A stretch of DNA of 64,000 nucleotides from QHWT01 sp963755695 (GTDB lineage Bacteria > Acidobacteriota > Vicinamibacteria > Vicinamibacterales > 2-12-FULL-66-21). Where the stretch lies: NCBI GenBank assembly GCA_963755695.1, contig CAVWLB010000010.1, positions 1,922,001-1,986,000 on the forward strand. The letters run 5' to 3'. Shown here piece by piece: positions 21,621-31,446 of the stretch. Made by a program: the position numbers and the translations under genes. The notes under the pieces were generated by a model that was not told the DNA's origin, ran no database searches, and was given only the letters and a program-made list of their open reading frames with translations. Every line of letters starts with the position of its first letter. Position 1 is the stretch's first letter.

Positions 21621-22061
21621 ATGCGCGTCATGACGCGGGATGACATTCTGTCGCTGCTCGAACAGCAGAGCGCGGCGTGGGCCGCTCACGATCCGGAGGC
21701 GTTCGCCAAGGGATACGCGCCCAATGCGATTGTCTCGAGCCCGACCGGCGGCGTGCTCGAAGGCCGCGACGAAATCGAACACGTGGCTCGCAAATGGTTT
21801 CACGCCTTCCCGGATATCAAGTTCGGCTCCGAGGACGTCCTCATCGACGGCGATCGGGTGGTCCAGATCGCGCGGGTCAGCGGCACCCACGGCGGCGAAT
21901 TCTTTGGTGTGCCGGCCACCGGCCGGAAGGTGGACGTGGTCTTCGCGCTGGTGATGACCGTTGCGGACGGGCATATTACGCATGAGCGGCGGATCTTGGA
22001 TTTCACCGGGGTCCTCGTGCAGGTCGGCGTGCTCAAGACAAAGCCGGCCGGCGGCCTCTAG
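21621..22061 (+). CDS. SnoaL-like/ketosteroid-isomerase-fold protein
   Basis: About 146 aa, a cone-shaped alpha+beta fold of the SnoaL polyketide-cyclase group: helix RDDILSLLEQQSAAWAAHDP, then FAKGYAPNAIVSSP, EGRDEIEHVARKWFHAFPDI, ATGRKVDVVFALVMTVADG. These proteins bind or isomerise small hydrophobic molecules, and no specific substrate can be assigned. Two ATGs (21621 and 21630) are possible. It is divergent from the VPS10 gene with fewer than 90 bases between starts. Confidence 0.7.
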   Translation: MRVMTRDDILSLLEQQSAAWAAHDPEAFAKGYAPNAIVSSPTGGVLEGRDEIEHVARKWFHAFPDIKFGSEDVLIDGDRVVQIARVSGTHGGEFFGVPATGRKVDVVFALVMTVADGHITHERRILDFTGVLVQVGVLKTKPAGGL

Positions 22062-22078
22062 GGAGACCGGCTTCCCGC

Positions 22079-22103
22079 GGGGCCTCAGAAGAGGCGCCCT
22101 ACA
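22079..22103. repeat. REP-like element, single copy
   Basis: The reverse complement reads TGTAGGGCGCCTCTTCTGAG, closely matching the unit at 18325-18366 and the copy at 41117-41137. It lies 18 bases after the SnoaL-like stop and may serve as its transcript end. Confidence 0.6.
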
Positions 22104-22245
22104 CCCTCCCCGCCGCACCAACGGAAATCGAAAAGAATTACGCATCGTGCGCCCGTCTTTTTGGCGCAGCCTGCCGTCAAATTAACTGTTGCGCCCGCAC
22201 CCGGCGGGAATGCATATTGCTCACATCCCATTTCTTTCGAGGCCC

Positions 22246-22854
22246 ATGCGACCAGCGCTAGCTCTTTTCACGTTCGTGGCGGCGCTCGCGCACCCGCTTC
22301 CGGTGCGTGCCCAGGCGACAACATGGACCATCGACGCCGGCCATTCCGCGGCGCAGTTCTCGGTACGCCACATGGTCGTGTCGAACGTGAAGGGACAGTT
22401 CGACGGTCCGACCGGCACGGTGGCGTTCGACCCGGCGAACATCCCCGGCACGCTGCGCGTCGAGGCCTCGCTCGACGCGCGCACGATTAACACCCGAAAT
22501 CCCGATCGCGACAAGGACCTGCGTGGCAACATGTTCTTCGATGTCGAGCGCTTTCCGCGCATCACGTTCACCTCGAAGCGCGCGGAGGGGGCGGCGGGAC
22601 ACTTCAAGGTCACCGGTGACCTCACCATGCACGGCGTGACCAAGGAGGTCGTGCTCGACGTCGAGGGGCCGACACCGGAGATCAAAGACATCTGGGGCAA
22701 CAGGCGCGTCGGTGCGACCGCGTCCACAGTCCTCGATCGGCGCGACTTTGGTCTGCTTTACAGCAGCCTTCTCGAAGGGGGCGGCGCCGTGGTGGGCAAC
22801 GACGTCACCATTTCGATCGATCTGGAAATCACCCATGAACTCGCGAAGGAGTAG
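22246..22854 (+). CDS. YceI-family periplasmic lipocalin-like protein
   Basis: The start is set at MRPALALFTFVAALAHP (22246), which begins a signal peptide cleaved near VRA-QA and has GAGG upstream; an upstream open frame to 22189 has no signal. The mature domain shows the YceI pattern: TWTIDAGHSAAQFSVRHMVV, GQFDGPTGTVAFD, RDKDLRGNMFFDVERFP, VTGDLTMHGVTKEVVLDV. YceI proteins are eight-stranded barrels that bind isoprenoid quinones or amides. Three bases separate its stop from the following TPR gene, so the two form an operon. Confidence 0.9.
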   Translation: MRPALALFTFVAALAHPLPVRAQATTWTIDAGHSAAQFSVRHMVVSNVKGQFDGPTGTVAFDPANIPGTLRVEASLDARTINTRNPDRDKDLRGNMFFDVERFPRITFTSKRAEGAAGHFKVTGDLTMHGVTKEVVLDVEGPTPEIKDIWGNRRVGATASTVLDRRDFGLLYSSLLEGGGAVVGNDVTISIDLEITHELAKE

Positions 22855-22857
22855 GTA

Positions 22858-23508
22858 ATGAATCGAATAGCAAAAGCCGGAGTGCTGCTGGCGGCCGCTG
22901 CAGCCATATGGCCCCTCAACCTCGGCGCGAACGGCAGATCGATGCCGTCGAGCTCCCCCACCACCCGGGAGATGACGCCGGAGGAAATGGCGCGCGACGT
23001 CTACAACAGCGGCATCCGTCACAAGGACAGCGCTCTCAGGAATGAGGCCAAGGACCAGAAGAAGGCCAGGAGTGAATACGAGAAAGCGCTGAAGGATTTT
23101 CAGCGCGCGACGGAACTGGTGCCCAACATGTTCCAGGCCTATAACGGAATGGGTTTCGCGTACCGCAAGATGGGCGATTACGACAAGGCGCTCGAAATGT
23201 ACGGCACGGCGCTGCAGATGGCGCCCGGGTTTCCCGATGCCATCGAATACCGCGGTGAGGCGTTCCTCGCGCTCAACCGTATCGACGATGCCAAGCAGGC
23301 TTACCTGGATCTCTTTGCCAGCGACCGCAAGCAGGCGGAGACTCTGATGAAGGCGATGGGGGATTGGGTCACGCAGCGCAAGGCGGGCCCCGCGGGTGTC
23401 GATCCCGCAGCGCTGGCGGCATTCGAGGGCTGGATGAAAGAGCGTGAGGCGCTCGCGGGCCAGACCGTCAGCATGGGCCTGGCGACCTTGCACACCGCCT
23501 GGCAGTAG
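22858..23508 (+). CDS. Periplasmic tetratricopeptide-repeat protein
   Basis: Signal peptide MNRIAKAGVLLAAAAAIWPL, then about three TPR helices pairs: ARSEYEKALKDFQRATELVP, QAYNGMGFAYRKMGDYDKAL, PDAIEYRGEAFLALNRIDDA. A protein-binding scaffold is likely; partners are unknown. The ribosome binding site AAGGAG overlaps the stop of yceI, and the spacing is three bases, so translation is coupled. The next gene (di-heme protein) is 50 bases on and may belong to the same transcript. Confidence 0.82.
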   Translation: MNRIAKAGVLLAAAAAIWPLNLGANGRSMPSSSPTTREMTPEEMARDVYNSGIRHKDSALRNEAKDQKKARSEYEKALKDFQRATELVPNMFQAYNGMGFAYRKMGDYDKALEMYGTALQMAPGFPDAIEYRGEAFLALNRIDDAKQAYLDLFASDRKQAETLMKAMGDWVTQRKAGPAGVDPAALAAFEGWMKEREALAGQTVSMGLATLHTAWQ

Positions 23509-23558
23509 ACCGCGCACTCCCGCGCGGGCCGTGCTCACATGCTCAATGTTGAACGCCG

Positions 23559-24647
23559 ATGAGAGTCACGACCATCGTCGGTGTCCTCGTGCTCGCGTTC
23601 AGCATTGAGCAGTCCGCATCGAGCGTCGGCACCTATCCATGGCACCTGCCCCGCGGACTTCCGGTCCCGCGTGTGCCCGCCGACAATCCAATCAGCCAGC
23701 TGAAAATCGATCTCGGGCGTCGCCTGTTCTACGACACCCGGCTGTCGGGCAAAGGCAACTACGCGTGCGCGACGTGCCATCAGCAATCGTTCGCATTCAC
23801 CGACGGCCTCGCGCACGCGGTTGGCTCGACCGGCGCCGAACACGCGCGAAGCACGATGACCTTGACCAACGTCGCCTATAACGCTGACCTACGGCTGGGC
23901 GGATCCCGGCCTTCGCACGCTCGAAGCACAAATGCTCGTGCCGATGTTCAACGAGCACCCGATCGAACTGGGCATCAAGGGCCACGAGGTGGAGATCGTC
24001 GCGCGGTTCTCGTCGGACCAGGCGATGGCGGCCGCGTTCGGCTCGGCGTTCCCGGACCAGCCGGCCCCGGTGTCGCTCCGAACATCGTCAAGGCGATTGC
24101 ATCGTTCGAGCGCACGCTGGTCTCAGCCGACTCCCCCTTCGATCGCTACTTGTATCGCGACGACAAGAGTGCGATGAGCGCGGCGGCGCTGCGCGGCAAG
24201 GACCGGTTCTTCTCGGAGGCCCTCGGCTGCAGCGAGTGCCATGCTTCGTTCAACCTCTCAGGTCCGATCACGTTCGAGCGCGCCACGCCAGTCGAACCGC
24301 TGTTCCACAATACCGGTCTTTACAACGTCAACGGGCGGGGTGCATATCCGCCCAGCGATCGCGGGCTGATCGATCGCACGCACAAGGCTTCCGATATGGG
24401 CCGCTTTCGCGCGCCGACCCTCCGCAACATTGCCGTGACCGCACCCTACATGCACGACGGCAGCATCGAGACCCTCGAAGCGGCAATCGACCATTACGCG
24501 AGCGGCGGCGTCAGGAGTCCGGTGAAGAGCAAGCGGCTCAAGGGATTTGCCCTCACCCCCGAGCAGCGCAAGGATCTCGCCGCCTTTCTCGAGAGCCTGA
24601 CCGACAAGTCATTTCTGACCAATCCAGCCTTCGGCCCGATGCGATAG
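23559..24647 (+). CDS. MbnH-family di-heme cytochrome c peroxidase-like protein, frameshifted
   Basis: Periplasmic di-heme enzyme of the CCP/MauG superfamily. Two heme c sites are visible: CATCH (about 23767-23781) and CSECH (about 24229-24243). The order WHLPRGLPVPRVPADNP, LGRRLFYDTRLSGKGNYACA, FTDGLAHAVGSTGAEHARS, LEAQMLVPMFNEHPIELGI and PYMHDGSIETLEAAIDHYASG is that of MbnH-type proteins, which oxidise a Trp in a partner MbnP protein. Frame changes near 23890 and 24085. No MbnP-like partner is seen in the window. Signal peptide at the N-terminus. Confidence 0.82.
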   Translation: MRVTTIVGVLVLAFSIEQSASSVGTYPWHLPRGLPVPRVPADNPISQLKIDLGRRLFYDTRLSGKGNYACATCHQQSFAFTDGLAHAVGSTGAEHARSTMTLTNVAYNADLRLGGSRPSHARSTNARADVQRAPDRTGHQGPRGGDRRAVLVGPGDGGRVRLGVPGPAGPGVAPNIVKAIASFERTLVSADSPFDRYLYRDDKSAMSAAALRGKDRFFSEALGCSECHASFNLSGPITFERATPVEPLFHNTGLYNVNGRGAYPPSDRGLIDRTHKASDMGRFRAPTLRNIAVTAPYMHDGSIETLEAAIDHYASGGVRSPVKSKRLKGFALTPEQRKDLAAFLESLTDKSFLTNPAFGPMR

Positions 24648-24656
24648 GGCGTCCGC

Positions 24657-24662
24657 TATACT
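24657..24662 (+). promoter_or_regulatory. -10 box placing transcription start at the dehydratase ATG
   Basis: TATACT, then seven bases, then the ATG of the threonine dehydratase gene. A start site seven bases after the -10 box would make the message leaderless. No -35 consensus. Confidence 0.45.
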
Positions 24663-24669
24663 CGCGGGC

Positions 24670-25642
24670 ATGCTGCCGCTGACGCGACCGGACTTCGAAC
24701 AGGCGCGCGCCCGCATGGGCGAGTTCGTCTATCACACGCCGCTGCTGACCTCGCGCCTGCTCAGCGAGCGTACCGGGCTTCGACGTGCGCCTGAAGGCGG
24801 AGATGTTCCAGCGCGGCGGGTCGTACAAGATCCGCGGCCCGATGAACAAGTTCGCGCAGCTCGACCGAGGAGCAGAAGCGCCGCGGCGTCGATCTGCTCG
24901 TCGGCCGGCAACCATGCGCAGGGCGTGGCGCTCGCGGCGCAGCGCTACGGCATCAAGGCGGTCGTCTGTCATGGCGGAGAACGCCACCCCGTCGAAGATC
25001 GACGGCGACGCGCGCCTACGGCGCCGAGGTCGTGCTGCACGGCACGATCTGGGACGAGGCCAACGAGAAGGCCAAGGAGCTCGTCGAGGAGCGCGGCTAC
25101 ACCTACATCCATCCGTTCGACGACGAGCAGCTGATTGTCGGCCAGGGAACGCTCGGCCTGGAGATCTACCAGGATTGGCCGGAGGTGGAAGTGGCGATCG
25201 TGCCGATCGGCGGCGGCGGGCTGATCTCGGGCGTCGACGCATGGCGCTCAAGGCGTGCAATCCCGAAGATCAAGGTGATCGGCGTCGAGTCGTCGGGCGC
25301 GCCCGGCGATGACCCGCAGCGTGCGCGAAGGGCGGCCTGCTGACGCTCGATCGCGTCGACTGCATCATCGACGGCCTGCGCGTGAAGCGCGTCGGCGAGA
25401 AGAACTACGAGATCGTCCGCCGGTACGTGGACGATCTCGTCACGCTGCCCGACGAACAGATCTTCGAAGCCGTCGTGTGGATCATGTCGCACCTGAAGGT
25501 CGTGCCCGAAGGAGCCGCCGCGGCGCCGGTCGCGGCGCTGCTGCAGGGACTGATCCGGGCGCCGCACGATGCCAGGGTCGCGTGCGTCCTCAGCGGCGGC
25601 AACGTCAACCTGGAGCAGTTGAAAGGGCTGCGGTGGAACTGA
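24670..25642 (+). CDS. Threonine/serine ammonia-lyase (PLP-dependent), frameshifted
   Basis: Converts threonine to 2-oxobutanoate and ammonia (or serine to pyruvate). The PLP lysine is in RGGSYKIRGPMNK, the substrate loop is SAGNHAQGVALAAQRYGIKA, and the phosphate cradle is IGGGGLISG. The C-terminal SGGNVNLEQLKGL is typical of the short catabolic/IlvA-like form without a regulatory domain. The path needs frame changes near 24780, 24870, 24975, 25010, 25240 and 25310. A TATACT box seven bases before the ATG suggests a leaderless message. Confidence 0.85.
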
Positions 25643-25711
25643 CCGCGCACCGGGTTACAATACCGTTGCTTCCCCAAACCAGTCTGCGATCGCACTGCCG
25701 GCCCGGCCGGC

Positions 25712-28700
25712 GTGTGCCGATGTGAGGACGATGGTGCTATCTGGGTGCTGGTCGGGCTCGTTGCGCTCGCCATTCCATTCATCCTGCCCCTCGTTTCGGT
25801 GGTGTCGATGTGGCGCCTTCGCCGGCGCCTGCGCACACTCGAGAACAGCGTCGAGGAGCAGGCGCGAATCATCGACGTGCTGGGCGCCCGGCTGCTCGAA
25901 CTGACGCGGGCTGAATCGAAGACCAGTACTACGCAGCCCCCGGCCGCGACCGAACCCGCCGCGAGCACTCCGCCCCTGCGGGTTCGAGAAACGCCCCCCG
26001 CGGTGGCGGCGCCGCGGCCACCCGTGATACCGCCGTCGATCGCACGGCCTGCGCCGCCGGACGACCTGCCGGCGCCGCCAATTGCCCCACGACCCGCACC
26101 ACCGGTTGCTGCGCCGCGTCCTTCGCTCCTGGACCGAGTCCGCGGCTTCGACTGGGAGAGCCTGATTGGGGTGAAGCTGTTCTCCGCGATCGCGGGAATT
26201 GCGCTGTTACTTGCCGCGGTATTCTTCCTGCGCTACTCGGTCGAACACGGATGGCTCCAGCCCGCCGTGCGCGTGGCGATTGGGATCATCGTGGGCATCG
26301 GCCTGCTGGTGGTGTGCGAGCTGAAAGCGGCCAGGGACTATCCCGCCACCGCAAACGCACTCGACGCCTCAGCGATTGCCATCCTCTTCGCGACGTTCTT
26401 CTCCGCGCACGCGCTCTGGCATCTGATCCCCGGCCTCGTCGTCTTTGCGCTGATGGCTCTCGTGACCGCCGTGGCGGTCGCGCTGTCGATTCGCCGCGAG
26501 TCGCTGTTCATCGCGGTACTCGGGTTGCTCGGCGGCTTCGCGACGCCGGCGCTTCTGTCGACGGGAGATAACCGGCCCGTTCCCCTCTTCACGTATCTGC
26601 TGTTGCTCAACATCGGACTGGCGTGGGTGTCGTACCGACAGGCCTGGCCGGTCTTGTCGTGGCTGACGGTCCTGCTGACGGCCGTGTATCAGTGGGGCTG
26701 GGTGATCAGGTTCTTGACGGTCAGCCAACTGTCGCTGGCGATGGGAATCTTCCTGTTGTTCCCGCTCGTCAGCGTCGGTTTGCTGGCGCTCGGAAACGGC
26801 GGCGATGCTCAGCGCACCGACGCGGCACGGACATTCGAGCGCACGGCGCTCCTCGCCTCGGCGCTTCCGCTCTTCTTCGCGGCCTATCTTGCCTCCACGG
26901 CGGGCTATGCGGGACACCCGTGGCTGCTGCTCGCGTTCCTATTGGTGATTGATCTGGGCCTGGTCGCCATCGCCATCGCAAGGCGACAGGACCTGATGTT
27001 CGGCGCGGCGGCGCTCGCAACACTCGTCGTGACGGCGACCTTGCTTGCCGTTTCGTACTGGAGCGGTGCGCGCCATCCGATCGTCGTCTTCACCGCGGCC
27101 TTCGTGATCGTTTTCTTGTTCGCTCCATGGGTCGCGGCATGGTTCGACCGGCCGTTCGGGGCACTGGGCGCGCGCACGGCTTATGCGGCTCCGCTCATGC
27201 TGTTCGCGTTTCCAGTGCTCCTCGGCATCGAACCGGCGTTCGCGCGGCCCTGGGCGCCGCTCGGCACGCTGCTGGTCCTGATTGTCACGATCGCGTGGCG
27301 TTCGGCCGTCGCAGGCACCGGAGCGATGTATTTCATCGCCGCGTTCTTTGCCGTCGCTGCCCAAGCCACCTGGTCCGCGAGACACCTCGACCCGGAGACC
27401 CTTCGGGCCGGCGTTTCGATTTATGCCGTCTTCGGCCTCGCGGCGATTGCGATTCCGATCGGCGCGCGGCGTACCGGCCGGAGGCTCGAACCGGCCTCCG
27501 GCGCCGGTTTCGTGCTTCTTGCAAGCCTGCCGCTGCTGTTCTTCCTGGCGATGGAAAATATCGCGCCGGAAACATTGTGGGCGCTGGCGCTGCTGCTCGC
27601 GATCATGAACGCCGGGGTGTTCATCGAAAGCGCGGTGGTCGGCCTTCCGCTCGTCTCGTTCATCGGTTCGCTTCTCTCGTGGGCGATTCTCGCGACCTGG
27701 TGGACGCGCGCCTCAGGAAGCGTTGGAACGCTGGCCTCACTGACCGTCCTCTCCGGCATGACGCTCGTCACCCTCGGCGGCTACGTCTGGTCGCATCGGC
27801 ACAACACGAGCCTCGGAGCCGCGTCCCTCTCGGTGACGGGGACTCGCTTTTCGGACGGTCTTTTCCTGGGGCTGATCGGCCATCTGTTCCTGCTCGGGCT
27901 CTCCAGCAATCCCGAGTGGTCGATGCCGCCCTGGCCGTTGTTCGGCACGCTGGCCGTCATGACGCTGGCGACCAGCGTCGCTTCGATAGCCGTCACGCGT
28001 GCTGCGTTGCACGTCTCCGGAATCGTCGCAGCCTCGCTCATCGTTCTCACGTGGATGCTCGACGCGGGAAGGGGATGGGGACTCGTGGGCCTGCTTGCCG
28101 CCGCGGGCGTCAGCGCCTTTGCCCTGGCGTGGCAGAGTCCTGCGCGCGTGAGGAACATGGACGCGACGGCTGCGGCGGCGGCCGGCTCGGCGCTGCTGAT
28201 TGGAGAGTTCACGGCAATGGCCGCGGCGGCTCGATCGACAACGCCATTTGCAGCGCTGGTGATCGCACACGTGACCAATCTGTCGGTCATTCTTGCGCTG
28301 ACATGGACGCGGCGTTGGCGCCACGTTGCGATCGCCGCGGCGATCGCGGGCTGGATTGCCGCGGCGACGTGGCAATCAGTACAGATCGCCTCCAACACGT
28401 GGGGACAGTTGATGATGCTGTCGCTCGCGATCTACTCGGTTTTCGTCGTCTATCCCCTGGTCCTCGGCCGGCGCGCCGCGCATGAACGCGATCCGTACGT
28501 CGCAGCGGTGGTGGCCAGCGCCATGTTCTTCTTCGCCATGCGCTCCGCGTTCCAGGCGGCAGGCCTGACATGGATGATCGGAGCGATTCCCGTTGCCGCG
28601 AGCGCGGTGCTGGTGTTGCTGTTCGGCCAACTTCTTCGAATCGAAGCGCCGGGAGAACGTGATCTGGGCCGGTTGGCACTGGTCGCCGGCGCGACCCTCG

Positions 28701-29398
28701 CTTTCATCACGGTGGCCATTCCGTTGCAGCTCGATCGGCAATGGATCACGATCGGCTGGGCGCTGGAAGGAGCCGCGCTCGCGTGGCTGTACGGCCGGAT
28801 CCCACACCGCGGTCTGCTTTATGCCGGCGTCGCCCTGCTCGCGGCAGTCTTCGTTCGCCTGGCGCTCAACCCCGACGTTTTCCAATACGAACCACGCGGA
28901 CCGGTTCGAATCTTCAACTGGTATCTCTATGCGTACGCGCTGTGTGCCGCCGCGATGCTCACGGCAGCGTGGTGGTTCTCCGGAACCGACGACCGAATTG
29001 TGGCCGGACTGCCCAGTGCCTCGCGTCTGCTTCCCGCGGCGGCGGGAATCCTGCTGTTTCTCTTGCTGAACATCGAGATTGCCGACTTCTATGCGACCGG
29101 ACCGGAGATCACCTTCCGTTTCGGCGCCGGCCTGTCGCAGGATCTGACCTACACGATTGGCTGGTTGTTCTTCGGGATGCTGTTGCTCGCGGCTGGGATC
29201 TGGCGGCGCAGTCACGCGACCCGGGTCGCGGCAGTGATCCTCATCGCGGTCACGACCTGCAAGTGCTTCTTGTACGACCTGGCGTCGCTCGAGGGACTCT
29301 ACCGAGTGGCGTCATTCGTCGGTCTCGGGATGTCGCTGATACTCGTATCGATGGTGTTGCAGAAGTTCCTCCTCGCGCGGCCGAAGGGATCCGCATGA
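25712..29398 (+). CDS. DUF2339 polytopic membrane protein
   Basis: About 1228 aa. One N-terminal membrane helix is followed by a short coiled coil (RRLRTLENSVEEQARIID), a long Pro/Ala-rich linker (residues about 70-145) and then more than twenty hydrophobic helices, beginning WESLIGVKLFSAIAGIALLL, the conserved entry motif of DUF2339. Function unknown; it pairs with a DUF3999 gene, here overlapping by ATGA, so they probably form one envelope complex. The start is uncertain: GTG 25712 or 25745. An ATG at 25731 with GAGG just upstream is one base out of frame and could be the real start if a base is missing. Otherwise clean. Confidence 0.85.
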   Translation: MCRCEDDGAIWVLVGLVALAIPFILPLVSVVSMWRLRRRLRTLENSVEEQARIIDVLGARLLELTRAESKTSTTQPPAATEPAASTPPLRVRETPPAVAAPRPPVIPPSIARPAPPDDLPAPPIAPRPAPPVAAPRPSLLDRVRGFDWESLIGVKLFSAIAGIALLLAAVFFLRYSVEHGWLQPAVRVAIGIIVGIGLLVVCELKAARDYPATANALDASAIAILFATFFSAHALWHLIPGLVVFALMALVTAVAVALSIRRESLFIAVLGLLGGFATPALLSTGDNRPVPLFTYLLLLNIGLAWVSYRQAWPVLSWLTVLLTAVYQWGWVIRFLTVSQLSLAMGIFLLFPLVSVGLLALGNGGDAQRTDAARTFERTALLASALPLFFAAYLASTAGYAGHPWLLLAFLLVIDLGLVAIAIARRQDLMFGAAALATLVVTATLLAVSYWSGARHPIVVFTAAFVIVFLFAPWVAAWFDRPFGALGARTAYAAPLMLFAFPVLLGIEPAFARPWAPLGTLLVLIVTIAWRSAVAGTGAMYFIAAFFAVAAQATWSARHLDPETLRAGVSIYAVFGLAAIAIPIGARRTGRRLEPASGAGFVLLASLPLLFFLAMENIAPETLWALALLLAIMNAGVFIESAVVGLPLVSFIGSLLSWAILATWWTRASGSVGTLASLTVLSGMTLVTLGGYVWSHRHNTSLGAASLSVTGTRFSDGLFLGLIGHLFLLGLSSNPEWSMPPWPLFGTLAVMTLATSVASIAVTRAALHVSGIVAASLIVLTWMLDAGRGWGLVGLLAAAGVSAFALAWQSPARVRNMDATAAAAAGSALLIGEFTAMAAAARSTTPFAALVIAHVTNLSVILALTWTRRWRHVAIAAAIAGWIAAATWQSVQIASNTWGQLMMLSLAIYSVFVVYPLVLGRRAAHERDPYVAAVVASAMFFFAMRSAFQAAGLTWMIGAIPVAASAVLVLLFGQLLRIEAPGERDLGRLALVAGATLAFITVAIPLQLDRQWITIGWALEGAALAWLYGRIPHRGLLYAGVALLAAVFVRLALNPDVFQYEPRGPVRIFNWYLYAYALCAAAMLTAAWWFSGTDDRIVAGLPSASRLLPAAAGILLFLLLNIEIADFYATGPEITFRFGAGLSQDLTYTIGWLFFGMLLLAAGIWRRSHATRVAAVILIAVTTCKCFLYDLASLEGLYRVASFVGLGMSLILVSMVLQKFLLARPKGSA

Positions 29399-31431
29399 TG
29401 TTCCTTCCGATCGCGCTCGCCGCCGGGACGCTCGCTCAGGCGTCGGCCGGCGCGCTGCCGGCGGTTCGATACGAGCGCCCGATCGTCGTGACCTCGCCGG
29501 GACCGCATCGGCTCGCCGTCGATGCGACGTTGCTCGCGGGTGCCGCGCCGTTCGTGGTCGTCCCGCGCGGGTCGCGCGAGGCTGTGTTCATCGCCGAACA
29601 CGGCCTCGCCGACCTTCGCCTCGCCGGGCCGGATGGACGCGAGGTCCCTTACCTGCTCGTCTATCCGCAGATCAACGCCGCACGCTGGCTGAATGCGACT
29701 GTACAGCCGCTTGCCAGCACCAAGAAGACCAGCGGCTTCGAGGCGGATCTCGGCAGCGCCGTCGCCGTGAATGGCATCGATATCGGCGGCCTCCAGGGAT
29801 CGTTCATGAAGCGCTTTTCGCTCGAAGGAAGCGGCGATCGCGAGCACTGGACGCTCCTGATTGGTGAAGGGACCCTGTTCAACCTGCCAGACCAGCGACT
29901 TCGCCAGACCATGGCGAGCTTCGCTCCCGGCTCTTACCGGTATCTTCGGGTCACCTGGGACGATACCCATAGCGGCAGGGTTCCGCCGCCCGAGACCGTG
30001 TCGTCCCGTCTGGTTACCACCAGCGCCGTGCGGCCTCCCGTGCGGCTACCGCTCGCGTTCGAACGCCGGCCGAGCGAGCCCGGTCGCAGCCGGTATCATC
30101 TCGTCCTTCCCGGCGCGCACTTGCCGATTGTCGCCATCCAGCTTGACGTCGCCGGCGCCTATGTCTTCAGGGAAGGGTCCGTCACCGAGCCGCGCCTCTC
30201 GGCCTGGCGCGCCGAACCAATCACAATCGGTCAGGGCCTGCTCGCGCGCGATCAACGCTCGGCAACCCGCGACAATTCCTTGCGGCTGACCGTCCAGCAG
30301 CCGACTCAGGGAGAGCTGGACCTGCTCGTCGAGGATGGAAACAATCCGCCGCTGGAGCTGCGCGGCGTCTCGGCGGAGCTCGCGGTGCTGCCATGGATCT
30401 ACTTCGAGTCCGCTGGCCCGCTGGTCGCGCACTACGGCGATCCGGCACTGAAGCCGCCGATGTACGACCTGGAAGCGGCGCGGCCGTCCATCAAGATCGA
30501 GCAAGTGCCGGAGGCCCAATGGGCCGCCCGGTCCGCGCCAGCGACCGCTTCGCCGGGCGTCAGTCCGGTTGAAGACACGACCAGGACGGGCGCCCCGCTC
30601 GATGCGTCGGCATTCCGCTATTCGCGCGCAATCGGCGACAGGGCCGCCGGCCTCCTCGCGCTGCCGCTCGACGCGGCGGCCCTGGCGCACAGCACCGGCC
30701 CCGCGGGGCAGTTCAGCGACGTGCGGATCGTGGACGGCCGAGGGCGACAGATTCCTTGGCTCATCGAGCGGCGACCGGAACCGCTCCCGGTGCCGCTCGA
30801 AGCCAAACCTGCACAATCGGACGTACCCGCGTTGCAGACGGGCGCCCAGGGCAATCGTTCCGTCTACCGCATCGTCCTGCCATATCGCCGGCTTCCGGAT
30901 GCGACGCTTGTACTCCACACGACCGCTCGCCTGTTTCGCAGAGATGTGATCCTTGGCGTCGAACGCCCGGCGGACCGCCGGCATCGTGATCCGTGGCTGG
31001 AGCGCCTGGCCAGTCAATCGTGGGAACACGTCGATCAAACAACGCCCGCCCCGGCGTTGAGCCTGCGATTCCCGACCGGCGATGACGCAACCGAGGCGAC
31101 GCTGGTCGTCGATGAAGGAGACAACAGCAGCCTGCCAATCGATTCCGTGCAGCTGCTTCTTCCGTCCTATCGGCTGCGATTCTTCCGCCCGGCATCCGCT
31201 TCCCGGCTGATCTACGGCCGGAACGATCTTGCCCCGCCGACCTACGATCTGGCGCTGCTCGCGCCTCGCGTGCTTGGCGCCGCGGCCGCTGACGTGACCA
31301 TGTCGGCGGAACCGGCAACGCAGACGGCCGATCCGAATCGGCTCATTTCACCGTGGATGTTCTGGAGCGTTCTGGGAACTGCGGTGGTCGTGTTGCTTGG
31401 GCTGCTCGCCGCGCTCCTGAAGAAATCCTGA
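29395..31431 (+). CDS. DUF3999 secreted, C-terminally anchored protein
   Basis: 678 aa. Signal peptide MMFLPIALAAGTLAQASA, then beta-rich, discoidin-like segments (GSFMKRFSLEGSGDREHWTLL, SYRYLRVTWDD), repeated in the second half. A single C-terminal helix ISPWMFWSVLGTAVVVLLG with a KKS tail anchors it, so the bulk faces the periplasm. This is the usual partner of DUF2339 and the genes overlap by four bases. The role is unknown; location suggests cell envelope or polysaccharide handling. Intact frame. It ends 15 bases from the convergent kinase-like gene. Confidence 0.8.
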   Translation: MMFLPIALAAGTLAQASAGALPAVRYERPIVVTSPGPHRLAVDATLLAGAAPFVVVPRGSREAVFIAEHGLADLRLAGPDGREVPYLLVYPQINAARWLNATVQPLASTKKTSGFEADLGSAVAVNGIDIGGLQGSFMKRFSLEGSGDREHWTLLIGEGTLFNLPDQRLRQTMASFAPGSYRYLRVTWDDTHSGRVPPPETVSSRLVTTSAVRPPVRLPLAFERRPSEPGRSRYHLVLPGAHLPIVAIQLDVAGAYVFREGSVTEPRLSAWRAEPITIGQGLLARDQRSATRDNSLRLTVQQPTQGELDLLVEDGNNPPLELRGVSAELAVLPWIYFESAGPLVAHYGDPALKPPMYDLEAARPSIKIEQVPEAQWAARSAPATASPGVSPVEDTTRTGAPLDASAFRYSRAIGDRAAGLLALPLDAAALAHSTGPAGQFSDVRIVDGRGRQIPWLIERRPEPLPVPLEAKPAQSDVPALQTGAQGNRSVYRIVLPYRRLPDATLVLHTTARLFRRDVILGVERPADRRHRDPWLERLASQSWEHVDQTTPAPALSLRFPTGDDATEATLVVDEGDNSSLPIDSVQLLLPSYRLRFFRPASASRLIYGRNDLAPPTYDLALLAPRVLGAAAADVTMSAEPATQTADPNRLISPWMFWSVLGTAVVVLLGLLAALLKKS

Positions 31432-31446
31432 GAGCGCGGCTATCTT

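Noticed and set aside
20721..22145. 474-aa open frame joining the VPS10 N-terminus to upstream antisense sequence
   Set aside because: The part above 21533 is antisense to the SnoaL-like gene; the signal peptide marks the true start at 21533.
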